The notes beneath the pieces are model-generated. The model made no database searches and was not told the DNA's origin. It saw only the letters and a program-made list of their open reading frames with translations. A DNA stretch of 64,000 bases from Erythrobacter sp047872805 (lineage in GTDB: Bacteria > Pseudomonadota > Alphaproteobacteria > Sphingomonadales > Sphingomonadaceae): assembly GCF_047872805.1 (NCBI RefSeq), contig NZ_JBLQUK010000015.1:1-64000 (forward strand), given 5' to 3'. Shown piece by piece: positions 51,781-59,955 of the stretch (its first letter is position 1; each line of letters starts with the position of its first letter). The position numbers and the translations under genes are program-made.

Positions 51781-52545
51781 TTGCGCAGATCAATTATTTC
51801 TCTCACTGGCGCGGCGCTGGCCTTCGGGGCGTTGCCAGCGCAGGCCGAAGTGGTCGAAGCCGGACAGGATCACTTCATCACCCGCGCCGAAGCAGTGGTG
51901 GAGGCCGACCCCAAAGCCACGTGGCTCGCCCTCATCAGCCCGGCGCGGTGGTGGTCGAGCGAACACACTTGGTCCGCAGATGCCGCCAACCTTTCGCTGA
52001 CGCCGCAAGCGGGCGGGTGCTTTTGCGAACGCATTCCCGAAGTGAATGAACCCGGGCGCTTCACCCTCGAAGGCAGCGTGGAGCACATGCGCGTCGTTCA
52101 GGCCTATCCTGAGGTTGCCTTGCGGATGGTCGGCGCGCTGGGCCCCTTGCAAAGCGAGCCGGTAACAGGCGTGCTCACCGTGGCGATCAGCGAAACTGAA
52201 GAGGGCACACGGATTGTCTGGGAATACAATGTCGGCGGTCAGATGCGTTACCCGGTGCCGGCCATATCGCGCGCGGTGGACGGGGTGATGAATTTGCAAT
52301 TGAGCGGCCTGTCGCAATTGCTGGGGCAGGTGAGGGGGCCCGAGATGGCACCTGCTGCCGATGCGCCGGAAGCAGAGAGCGAAGCAGATGCGTCGGCGGC
52401 GGCTGCGCCGGAAACCACGTCCGAAACAGACGCCGAAACGGATGCAACGGACGCTCCGGTTTCAATCGATCCTGAGACCGTGATTGGCGAAGGCCCCGGT
52501 TCGCCGTCGGTCGATGATGCTTTTGGTGATCTCAGCGACGGTTGA
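51781..52545 (+). CDS. exported SRPBCC-like protein with acidic tail
   Basis: 254 residues from a TTG at 51781 that follows AAGGAGG at good spacing; this start gives a clean signal peptide (RRSIISLTGAALAFGALPAQ). The mature domain (HFITRAEAVVEADPKATWLA, PARWWSSEHTWSADAANLSL, GTRIVWEYNVGG) resembles START/SRPBCC ligand-binding proteins. The last ~70 residues are low-complexity, rich in Ala, Glu, Asp and Thr. It stands between adk and rpsM. Function unknown. Confidence 0.72.
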   Translation: MRRSIISLTGAALAFGALPAQAEVVEAGQDHFITRAEAVVEADPKATWLALISPARWWSSEHTWSADAANLSLTPQAGGCFCERIPEVNEPGRFTLEGSVEHMRVVQAYPEVALRMVGALGPLQSEPVTGVLTVAISETEEGTRIVWEYNVGGQMRYPVPAISRAVDGVMNLQLSGLSQLLGQVRGPEMAPAADAPEAESEADASAAAAPETTSETDAETDATDAPVSIDPETVIGEGPGSPSVDDAFGDLSDG

Positions 52546-52841
52546 ATTGGCGCAGGCGGCGGTGCGCCGTTTCCCCCGGCGGGGCCGGTCCTGAGAATAT
52601 CTGCGCTTGCCCGGTTGACGCAGCCGCCGAATCACCGTAAGCGCGCCGCTCATTCGACACGTTCGAACCCAGTCCGGCAGGCAAGGCCCTTGTGGTTTGC
52701 CGACCGGACTTTTGCTGTTTGAAGGGAGGGCTAGCGGCTTTTCCTGAATGGCAAAGCCACGGTTAGGGCGCGTCATTTGTTGAGCGTTGAGATGGGGTGC
52801 CGGTTTCATATCGGGATACCCTGTGGAGCATGGAGAATTAA
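52546..52841. other. intergenic region ahead of rpsM
   Basis: About 295 bases. It contains the hairpin AGTCCGGCAGGCAA (52671-52684) pairing with TTTGCC-GA-CCGGACT (52695-52710), followed by TTTGCTGTTTG, a likely terminator of the preceding gene. A promoter for the alpha operon probably lies after 52715; GAATTAA at the rpsM start is a poor ribosome site, partly offset by GGAG. Confidence 0.55.
52671..52713 (+). terminator. terminator before the alpha operon
   Basis: AGTCCGGCAGGCAA...TTTGCCGACCGGACT stem with a bulged GA, then TTT. It separates the exported SRPBCC-like gene from rpsM. Confidence 0.65.
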
Positions 52842-53210
52842 GTGGCTCGTATTGCCGGGGTAAACATCCCCACCAACAAGCGCGTTATCATCGCGCTGAC
52901 CTATATTCACGGAATTGGCCGCACCACGGCTGTTCAGATTGCCGACAAGCTTGGCATTGCGCATAGCGCGCGCGTTCAGGATCTTTCCGATGAGGAAATC
53001 CTGCGTATTCGTGAGACGATTGACAGCGATCATCAGGTCGAAGGCGATCTTCGCCGCACGACCGCGATGAACATCAAGCGTCTGATGGATCTGCGCACCT
53101 ATCGCGGTTTGCGCCACCGGAACGGCCTGCCCGTTCGCGGTCAGCGCACGCACACCAACGCCCGTACCCGCAAGGGCAAGGCCAAGCCGATCGCAGGGAA
53201 GAAGAAGTAA
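52842..53210 (+). CDS. rpsM: 30S ribosomal protein S13
   Basis: 122 residues from a GTG at 52842. ARIAGVNIPTNKRVIIALTY, GIGRTTAVQIADKLGIAHSA and RHRNGLPVRGQRTHTNARTR are typical. S13 contacts P-site tRNA. First gene of the alpha operon. Confidence 0.97.
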   Translation: MARIAGVNIPTNKRVIIALTYIHGIGRTTAVQIADKLGIAHSARVQDLSDEEILRIRETIDSDHQVEGDLRRTTAMNIKRLMDLRTYRGLRHRNGLPVRGQRTHTNARTRKGKAKPIAGKKK

Positions 53211-53283
53211 GCATCAGGGTTGCCCGGCAAGGGCAGCCCGATCCGCTTTTCCCTTCCTCCTCAGTTAAAAGGAATACGAGACA

Positions 53284-53676
53284 ATGGCACGCGAACCGGG
53301 CGGCAAAATCAGGCGCCGCGACAGAAAGAACATTTCGAGCGGCGTTGCGCATATCAACGCCAGCTTTAACAACACCATGATCACCATCACCGATGCTCAG
53401 GGCAATGCGATCAGCTGGTCCAGCGCCGGCACGATGGGTTTCAAGGGCAGCCGCAAGTCAACCCCGTATGCAGCGCAGGTTGCTGCGGATGACGCGGGCA
53501 AGAAAGCGGCCGAACACGGTGTTCGCACGCTTGAAGTCGAGGTGAAAGGTCCGGGATCGGGCCGTGAAAGCGCGCTGCGCGGTCTCGCCGCTGTGGGCTT
53601 TAACATCACTTCGATCCGCGATGTGACGCCGATCCCGCACAACGGTGTGCGCCCGTCAAAGCGCCGCCGGGTCTGA
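53284..53676 (+). CDS. rpsK: 30S ribosomal protein S11
   Basis: 130 residues. KNISSGVAHINASFNNTMIT, GNAISWSSAGTMGFKGSRKS and SIRDVTPIPHNGVRPSKRRR are typical. S11 lines the mRNA exit channel. rpoA follows after 123 bases. rpsD is not between them, as usual in alphaproteobacteria. Confidence 0.98.
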   Translation: MAREPGGKIRRRDRKNISSGVAHINASFNNTMITITDAQGNAISWSSAGTMGFKGSRKSTPYAAQVAADDAGKKAAEHGVRTLEVEVKGPGSGRESALRGLAAVGFNITSIRDVTPIPHNGVRPSKRRRV

Positions 53677-53799
53677 TCTGAACCGGGGCGGTGGCCGCCT
53701 GGTCATCGCCGCTCACCGGGTCCGATCCCACGTCGGCAAAGACGCACCGGGCCCGCTCTCTTTTTTGAACCGCTTAGACAAGCGAACTAGGGGAAATCC

Positions 53800-54855
53800 A
53801 TGTCCGTCAACATGAAGAACTGGCAGGAACTCAAGAAACCCAACGCTCTCGAAATCAAGGAAGGGAGCGACAAGCAGCGCAAGACGACCTTTGTCGCCGA
53901 GCCGCTCGAACGCGGCTTTGGTTTGACGCTGGGCAACGCTCTGCGCCGCGTGCTGCTCTCCTCGCTTCAGGGTGCCGCGATCACCTCGATCAAGATCGAG
54001 AACGTGCTCCATGAATTTTCGAGCCTTGCTGGCGTGCGCGAAGATGTGACCGACATGGTCCTCAACGTGAAGCAGATCGCGCTCAAGATGGAAGGCGAAG
54101 GGCCCAAGCGCCTGCAGCTTTCCGTGACCGGTCCGGCGACCGTTAAGGCGGGCGATATTGCCGTGACCGGCGACATTGAAGTGATGAACAAGGACCTCGT
54201 CCTGTGCCATCTCGATGAAGGCGCGACGCTGAATATGGAACTGACGGCGGATGTCGGCAAGGGCTATTCGCCCGCTGTCGCCAACCGTCCGGCCGATGCG
54301 CCGATTGGGCTTATTCCGATCGATTCGCTTTATTCGCCGGTCCGTCAGGTGAGCTACAAGGTCGAAAATGCCCGTGTCGGACAGGAGCTTGATTATGACA
54401 AGCTCTCGCTGACGGTCGAAACCGATGGCACTGTTTCCCCTGAGGACGCCGTGGCTTATGCTGCGCGCATTCTTCAGGACCAATTGACGCTGTTCGTCCA
54501 TTTCGAAGACGGCATCCCGCAGCCGCAGTCGGCCATGATCGGCCACGCTGCAGCCCCGCAGGAAGACGATGCGAACCAGCTCAACCGTTACCTGCTCAAA
54601 AAGGTCGACGAACTGGAACTTTCGGTGCGTTCGGCCAATTGCCTCAAGAACGACAACATCATCTATATCGGCGATCTGGTCCAGAAAACCGAAGCCGAGA
54701 TGCTGCGGACGCCAAACTTTGGCCGCAAGTCGCTTAACGAGATCAAGGAAGTGCTTTCCAGCATGGGCCTGCGTCTGGGCATGGACATCCCCGGATGGCC
54801 GCCTGAGAACATCGAGGAAATGGCCAAGAAGCTCGAGCAAGAGCTGCTTGGGTAA
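53800..54855 (+). CDS. rpoA: RNA polymerase subunit alpha
   Basis: 351 residues. The N-terminal assembly domain (FVAEPLERGFGLTLGNALRR, VLLSSLQGAAITSIKIENVL) and the C-terminal DNA-binding domain (ELELSVRSANCLKNDNIIYI, FGRKSLNEIKEVLSSMGLRL) are complete. Ahead of it, a GC-rich hairpin region ends in a T6 run near 53760-53766, which may attenuate. Confidence 0.98.
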   Translation: MSVNMKNWQELKKPNALEIKEGSDKQRKTTFVAEPLERGFGLTLGNALRRVLLSSLQGAAITSIKIENVLHEFSSLAGVREDVTDMVLNVKQIALKMEGEGPKRLQLSVTGPATVKAGDIAVTGDIEVMNKDLVLCHLDEGATLNMELTADVGKGYSPAVANRPADAPIGLIPIDSLYSPVRQVSYKVENARVGQELDYDKLSLTVETDGTVSPEDAVAYAARILQDQLTLFVHFEDGIPQPQSAMIGHAAAPQEDDANQLNRYLLKKVDELELSVRSANCLKNDNIIYIGDLVQKTEAEMLRTPNFGRKSLNEIKEVLSSMGLRLGMDIPGWPPENIEEMAKKLEQELLG

Positions 54856-54862
54856 GGACACC

Positions 54863-54941
54863 GTCACCCCAGCGAGTGCTGGGGTCTCAGGCCAAGGGCG
54901 TTGTGCTTGCCGCCATAGAACCCAGCGTTCGCTGGGATGAC
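54863..54941. repeat. paired-palindrome (BIME/MITE-like) repeat, copy 2
   Basis: GTCACCCCAGCG at the left end and CGCTGGGATGAC at the right end are near-perfect terminal inverted repeats. Inside are the hairpins CCCCAGC-gagt-GCTGGGG and CCCAGC-gttc-GCTGGG. The spacer shares CTC-GGCC, GGCGT and GCTTGCCGC with copy 1 at 33577-33655. Lies between rpoA and rplQ. Confidence 0.78.
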
Positions 54942-55023
54942 AAAAAGGGGAAGGTCGGACCCCGATTTCCGACCAGCTACGGGCTACCTGATACGGGCCC
55001 ATAACGAACGAAGGAAAAATTCA

Positions 55024-55446
55024 ATGCGTCACGGTATTTCGCAGCGCAAGCTGAGCCGCAAATCGGGTCACCGCACGGCCCTGTTCCGCAATATGGCAGC
55101 GGCTCTTATCAAGCACGAGCAGATCCTGACCACCGTTCCCAAGGCGAAGGAACTGCGCCCCTATGTTGAAAAGCTGATCACGCTGGCAAAGCGCGGCGGG
55201 CTTTCCAATCGCCGTCTGGCGCAGTCGCGGCTGCTTGATGAGACGCAGCTCAAAAAGCTCTTCAGCACGCTTGCCGAGCGTTACAGCGACCGTGAAGGCG
55301 GCTATGTCCGCATCGTCAAGGCCGGCTATCGTGGCAGCGATGCGGCCCCGATGGCAATCATCGAACTGGTCGACCGCGATGTCGACGCGAAGGGTCAGGA
55401 CAGCGGTCCGGTCATGAGCGAGCAAAGCGAATACGCCGAGGCGTAA
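55024..55446 (+). CDS. rplQ: 50S ribosomal protein L17
   Basis: 140 residues from the ATG at 55024. RHGISQRKLSRKSGHRTALF, RNMAAALIKHEQILTTVPKA and DREGGYVRIVKAGYRGSDAA are typical; a ~20-residue C-terminal tail extends beyond the E. coli length. Last gene of the ribosomal cluster. Confidence 0.97.
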   Translation: MRHGISQRKLSRKSGHRTALFRNMAAALIKHEQILTTVPKAKELRPYVEKLITLAKRGGLSNRRLAQSRLLDETQLKKLFSTLAERYSDREGGYVRIVKAGYRGSDAAPMAIIELVDRDVDAKGQDSGPVMSEQSEYAEA

Positions 55447-55468
55447 GCGTAGCCGCAAAGACGTTTGG

Positions 55469-55502
55469 AAGGGCCAGTGGAGCGATCCACTGGCCCTTTT
55501 CT
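55469..55502 (+). terminator. intrinsic terminator of the ribosomal cluster
   Basis: AAGGGCCAGTGG (55469-55480) pairs perfectly with CCACTGGCCCTT (55487-55498), loop AGCGAT, then TTTTCTTTT. It is the strongest terminator in the window. Confidence 0.93.
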
Positions 55503-55532
55503 TTTGTGCGCATGGCTTTAACTTCGCTGTCC

Positions 55533-56891
55533 ATGAGAAACCTGACCCTTGCAGCAGCCACGGTGTTGCTGGCCGCCAATCCCGCCGCCGCTCAATCCGC
55601 GCAGGAGCTCCTCGACACCCGCTATGACCGCGCGCTGGCGGCGGGCTACAAGGCGTTGATGCTGTGCAGCGCGATTGCCAACACCGAACGCAACGCTGGC
55701 GCTCTCACCCGGACGACCGAAAGCGTGCACGAATGGGAGCTGACCGGCATCTATCCCACGCTTGACCCAATCATTCGTGATCTACCCTTTGAGATCGTTC
55801 GCGCAGCTGATGGCCGCGTGAACCATGTCGAGGTGCAATGGGCAACTGACATGGCTCCACGCTATGCTCGCCATGATGCGGGTGCGGGATGTAAGGTGCT
55901 GCCCATTGGTGCTTCTGCACCCGCAACAGATCGTTGGCCAAGCGATAGCTGGGAGAGGCCTTTCACCGTCATGCATTCGGCAGGTGGCGGCCCGCTGGCT
56001 GATGCTGCAAGAGCAGCTTTCACCAACGATTATGGCGAAGGCGCGCGCAGCACTGCGGTCATTGTTCTGGTCGATGGCTTAACCAAGGTCGCCGAGTTTG
56101 ATGAAGGACGCCGCGGTGAGCCCCAGCGCACATGGTCGGTCGCCAAAAGCATCGCGGCAACATTGGTCGGAGCAGCGGTCCATCGCGGGGCAATCGACGT
56201 CAATCAATCCGCTGGGTTGGGCGCTGACCAAAGCGACCCGCGCCGCGCCATCACCATTGACCAGGCGCTGCGCATGGCAACCGGTCGCTATTCCGACACG
56301 CCGGGCAATCGGACCGATCCGCTGTATTGGGGAGGCTCGACGGTTGACGAGCGGGCGCAGGATTGGCCTCTTCTGCACATGCCGGGCACGGTGTTCCGCT
56401 ATGCCAACAATGATACTCTTGCTGCCGTGCAAGCTATCGAAGCCACATTCGAGGCGCATCCGCCTGCCGAATTTTTTGCCAAGTTGGGTATGCATCACAC
56501 GGTGGCGGAAACTGACTGGCAGGGGAACTATGTGCTTTCCAGCCAAGTTTGGGCCACAGCCGAGGACCTGGCGAAGTTGGGCCAACTCTACCTCAACGAT
56601 GGTGTGCTGCCTGACGGTACGCGTATCCTGCCGAAGGGCTGGCGCGAATACGTCTCCTCCCCTTCAGGACCGCAGCCCGATGGGGCGTTTGGATATGGCG
56701 CTGGGTTCTGGTTGATGAACAAGAGTGATGGCGTGCCGCCCGACACTTTCGCTGCATTCGGCAATCGCGGGCAATATGTCGTCATCGTGCCAAGCCGCGA
56801 TGTCGTGATCGTGCGAAGGGGAGAGGACCCGGTGGGTTCGCGGTTTGACATTGCCGCCTTTACCCGCGATGTGCTGGCGGCGCTTGACTGA
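55533..56891 (+). CDS. exported serine hydrolase, class C beta-lactamase fold
   Basis: 452 residues. MRNLTLAAATVLLAANPAAA is a signal peptide. The SxxK nucleophile motif is in TWSVAKSIAATLVGAAVHRG, the YxN motif in VFRYANNDTLAAVQAIEATF, and AFGNRGQYVVIVPSRDVVIV is the usual C-terminal strand region. Periplasmic esterase, peptidase or beta-lactamase activity is possible; the N-terminal ~150 residues are not typical of AmpC. ATG at 55512 and GTG at 55506 are alternative starts with no better ribosome site. Confidence 0.8.
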   Translation: MRNLTLAAATVLLAANPAAAQSAQELLDTRYDRALAAGYKALMLCSAIANTERNAGALTRTTESVHEWELTGIYPTLDPIIRDLPFEIVRAADGRVNHVEVQWATDMAPRYARHDAGAGCKVLPIGASAPATDRWPSDSWERPFTVMHSAGGGPLADAARAAFTNDYGEGARSTAVIVLVDGLTKVAEFDEGRRGEPQRTWSVAKSIAATLVGAAVHRGAIDVNQSAGLGADQSDPRRAITIDQALRMATGRYSDTPGNRTDPLYWGGSTVDERAQDWPLLHMPGTVFRYANNDTLAAVQAIEATFEAHPPAEFFAKLGMHHTVAETDWQGNYVLSSQVWATAEDLAKLGQLYLNDGVLPDGTRILPKGWREYVSSPSGPQPDGAFGYGAGFWLMNKSDGVPPDTFAAFGNRGQYVVIVPSRDVVIVRRGEDPVGSRFDIAAFTRDVLAALD

Positions 56892-57028
56892 AGTTATTCA
56901 GGCAAAGGCATCAAAACCTGAACGTTTCCTGCCAGTCTTGGTCAGAATCACCTCAGAATCGTTCATCTAAAAGGGATTCACAGTGAACGGAAATTCTTCC
57001 GTCACTGCCAACCCGAGGATGAACCGAC

Positions 57029-57574
57029 ATGACTGATCTGAAAAAGACCATCACCAAGGGCGCGCTCGGGACTGTCGCGGCTGGCGCGATGGCCCTGGCG
57101 TCCGCAACCCCGGCCATGGCCGATAACCACCGTTACCGTGATCGCGGCGGCGTGGATGCTGGCGATGTGATCGCAGGAGCCGTAATTATTGGCGGGATCG
57201 CCGCGCTGGCCGGTGCCTTTGACGGCGACAATGACCGCCGTTACCGGGACAATCGCTACGATAATCGCTACGATAATCGCGCAAATTACCACAACAATCG
57301 CGGCTATCGCGGCGATGGACAGCGCGCGGTCGAACGCTGCATCAACGCCGCCGAGCGTCAGGCGCAGAGGTTTGGCGGATGGCGCTATGCCAATGTCACC
57401 GAGATTCGCGATATTGACCGCACCCGCTATGGCTTTCGCGTTCAGGGACGGCTGGAAGTCCAGGGCTCGCGCAATTATGGCAGCCGCAATTTCGACCGTG
57501 GCCGCTTCACCTGTCATTTTGATGGCCGCGGCCGCCCGCAGATTGATTTTGACAACATAAACGGACTGCGGTGA
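57029..57574 (+). CDS. exported Arg/Asp/Asn-rich protein, paralogue 1
   Basis: 181 residues. A signal peptide (TKGALGTVAAGAMALASATP, cut after AMA) is followed by GGVDAGDVIAGAVIIGGIAA, a glycine-rich hydrophobic stretch, a repetitive YDNRYDNRANYHNNR tract, and a C-terminal domain with two Cys (AVERCINAAERQAQ and GRFTCHFDGRGRPQIDFDN). The next gene has the same layout. The family is frequent in sphingomonads; role unknown, envelope location inferred. Confidence 0.7.
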   Translation: MTDLKKTITKGALGTVAAGAMALASATPAMADNHRYRDRGGVDAGDVIAGAVIIGGIAALAGAFDGDNDRRYRDNRYDNRYDNRANYHNNRGYRGDGQRAVERCINAAERQAQRFGGWRYANVTEIRDIDRTRYGFRVQGRLEVQGSRNYGSRNFDRGRFTCHFDGRGRPQIDFDNINGLR

Positions 57575-57743
57575 TCCTTGGCCGCGCCAAAGGCGAGGCT
57601 GGTGGCATCACTGCATGGTAAACGGGCGGTTCAGGCAAGCGCAAGCCTGAGCCGCCTATTTGCGTTGGGCTTTGAGCGATTGGTGGCCGCTCACCTGCAC
57701 ATTGTCCTGCGCTGAATATCGCGCACAACAGGAGGGAAACACC

Positions 57744-58619
57744 ATGGCTCACACAGCACGGGTCGGAGCATATGTTGGCGTCATTGCCGCTGCGTCGATG
57801 GCAATTGCTCCGGCGCAGGCAGCCGCTGCATCAACCCATGACACAGCCGGATACGCCACCGCAGCGCTCGCCAGCATCAACGCTGACGGCGCGTTTGAAG
57901 GCCAGCTTGGCTCCAGCAGCTATGACGAACAGGCAGACACCGCCGAGTGGCGCGGGCGTCGCTGGTACGGACGGCGCGGCTGGCGGCGTGACCGGATCGA
58001 TGGCGGCGATGTGCTCGCAGGTGTGCTGGTGCTGGGCGGCATTGCCGCAATCGCGAGTGCAGCCAGCAACAACCGCCGCCGCGAACGCGATGTTGTGGTG
58101 GTCGAACGTCAGCGCAATACGGTTCGCTATGATGACCGCCGCTATGATGACCGCCGCGCCAATCCGCGCGCGAGCAATGGGTCGGGTATCGACAGCGCTG
58201 TTTCGCAATGCCTCACCGAAATCGAGCGCGATGTCCGCGTGGACAGCGTCGATGGGGCACGCCGACTGGCGCAGGGCTGGGTGGTGTCGGGCACCTTGTT
58301 CAACGGCGCGGGCTTCACCTGCCAGATTGGCAATGACGGCCGAATTTCCGACATTGATTACGGCGGCGGGTTCCAAGGCAGCGCGGACGGCACTGGTGTC
58401 TACTCGAGCGACTATACCAGCGACTATACCAGCGACTATGCCAGCGACTATGCCAGCGCAGATGGTCAATTGTCCGACGTCCGTTATGCCGATGCCCGCG
58501 CGGCGATGGGCGCAAATGTGTACCGGGTCCCCGATGAGACCGGCGAGCCATTGCCCGCTTATCCCGGCGGACCGCTCCCTGGCGAAGCGGAATGGTCCGA
58601 TGGCGCTGTCGAGCCATAA
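57744..58619 (+). CDS. exported repeat-containing protein, paralogue 2
   Basis: 291 residues with signal peptide (GVIAAASMAIAPAQAAAAS). RIDGGDVLAGVLVLGGIAAI matches the glycine-rich segment of the upstream paralogue, and SAVSQCLTEIERDVR with GAGFTCQIGNDGRISDIDYG matches its Cys domain. It adds a tail with a four-residue repeat, (SDYT/A)x4, encoded by 12-base DNA repeats at about 58408-58455, and a Pro/Gly-rich end. Ribosome site GGAGGG. The 3' end overlaps the convergent channel gene by 61 bases. Confidence 0.7.
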   Translation: MAHTARVGAYVGVIAAASMAIAPAQAAAASTHDTAGYATAALASINADGAFEGQLGSSSYDEQADTAEWRGRRWYGRRGWRRDRIDGGDVLAGVLVLGGIAAIASAASNNRRRERDVVVVERQRNTVRYDDRRYDDRRANPRASNGSGIDSAVSQCLTEIERDVRVDSVDGARRLAQGWVVSGTLFNGAGFTCQIGNDGRISDIDYGGGFQGSADGTGVYSSDYTSDYTSDYASDYASADGQLSDVRYADARAAMGANVYRVPDETGEPLPAYPGGPLPGEAEWSDGAVEP

Positions 58620-59236
58620 CTCGGCAGGCCCAGCTCAAATCTGATGGCGGCGGCGCGCAGCGCAAATCCGGCGGCAAACGCCGCTCCCCAGATCAAGCCA
58701 TTGTCGATGTTCAGCCCCGGCGGCAATTGCATCCCCGCGACTGTCAGTGCGGCGCTGAGCGCGGCGGCGGTGACATAAAGTTCGGGCTGCATGATGATTG
58801 AAGGGCGACCCGCGACGACATCGCGGATCACGCCGCCAACGCAGCCGGTGATGATCCCCATCAGCGCGGCGGGCACGGGCGGGATTCCGTAAGCCAGCGC
58901 CTTTGCACTGCCCAGCACCGCATAGGCCGCCAGCCCAAGCGCGTCGGCATAATCGAGCAGTTTGCCTTCCCACATCCGCACCGGGGTGAACCACGCGATC
59001 AGCGCGGTGGACAGGCAGATGGCCGCCACCCACGGATCGGTTATCCAGAACACCGGCGCATCGATCAGCAGGTCGCGCACGGTTCCTCCGCCCACGCCCG
59101 TTACCAGCGCAAAGAACGCCATGGTGACGAATGTCTGCCGCTCACGCGCAGCCACCAATGCGCCAGACAAAGCGAAAACCGCAAGGCCCGCCACGTCGAG
59201 TATGTCGAGGATCGGAGTGAGGACGGTCTCGTTCAC
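58559..59236 (-). CDS. TRIC/UPF0126 family cation channel-like membrane protein
   Basis: 225 residues with seven hydrophobic segments in two UPF0126 repeats. The paired glycine motifs ALVTGVGGGTVRDLLIDAPV and GIITGCVGGVIRDVVAGRPS are the pore signature of prokaryotic TRIC channels, with K+ the likely ion. The C-terminal ~20 residues (GSTAPSDHSASPGSGPPG) are disordered and overlap the convergent gene. Its start overlaps the PepSY gene by four bases (ATGA). Confidence 0.87.
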   Translation of the reverse strand: MNETVLTPILDILDVAGLAVFALSGALVAARERQTFVTMAFFALVTGVGGGTVRDLLIDAPVFWITDPWVAAICLSTALIAWFTPVRMWEGKLLDYADALGLAAYAVLGSAKALAYGIPPVPAALMGIITGCVGGVIRDVVAGRPSIIMQPELYVTAAALSAALTVAGMQLPPGLNIDNGLIWGAAFAAGFALRAAAIRFELGLPSYGSTAPSDHSASPGSGPPG

Positions 59237-59913
59237 AGCGCGCGGGCCTTGGTCGCTGTCTTGCGCCGCCGGAACATCAGCACGCTGCCCATGGTTGCCC
59301 CCGTCAATGACAGCGCGGCAAACAGGATCAAAATCGGGTGGTTGGTATCCTCACGCTCTGACAGGTCCATGATGTGCAGGCCCCACATGAAATCGAACCA
59401 GCGCCACCACCGCGTGCGCACCGCCTCGACCTCTGCGGTGTCGCGCCCGATGTAGACATTTGTGCCATCCTCCAGTGCGACCTGCCAGACAGCCAGCGGG
59501 CGGCGGAAATCGAATGGCACTTCCTCGGCATTGAACAGGGTCACACTGCGCACCGCGTCACCGCCCGAAATGCGCCGGGCGACAATCGCCCGCGCGGAGG
59601 CAGCGTCCAGCGGCGGCAGCACCGCGCCGCTGGCGACATCGACGCGCGATGTCGCGCCGTCGAGGGTGGTCAGGATGGCCACCGCGCGGCCATTTTGCAT
59701 CCGCATCGTGATCTCGCTGAGCTGCGCATCGGGCGTCGCCCATTCGCTCCCTTCAATGACAAGCGCGGCTTGATCGGCGGGCAGACGCAAGTGATTGCCG
59801 CGCACTTCCTCGATCGGTCTGGCGACCATGAACAGTCCGGTCGCGGTCCACATCAGGATCGGCACGCCAACCAGCCAGCCCAGCCAGACGTGCCAGCGTG
59901 CCAGGGTTTGCAT
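59233..59913 (-). CDS. PepSY-domain membrane protein
   Basis: 226 residues from the ATG at 59913; ATGs at 59931 and 59943 are also possible. LARWHVWLGWLVGVPILMWT is the first helix with the conserved W-H of PepSY-TM proteins. A periplasmic region (SRVDVASGAVLPPLDAASAR, TNVYIGRDTAEVEAVRTRWW) follows, then a final helix with a basic end. Related proteins serve siderophore and iron reductase systems; here the partner is not evident. Confidence 0.75.
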   Translation of the reverse strand: MQTLARWHVWLGWLVGVPILMWTATGLFMVARPIEEVRGNHLRLPADQAALVIEGSEWATPDAQLSEITMRMQNGRAVAILTTLDGATSRVDVASGAVLPPLDAASARAIVARRISGGDAVRSVTLFNAEEVPFDFRRPLAVWQVALEDGTNVYIGRDTAEVEAVRTRWWRWFDFMWGLHIMDLSEREDTNHPILILFAALSLTGATMGSVLMFRRRKTATKARAL

Positions 59914-59955
59914 GATTTGTCTCTTTACCATGCCTGCGCCCATGGCGAAGGCGGC

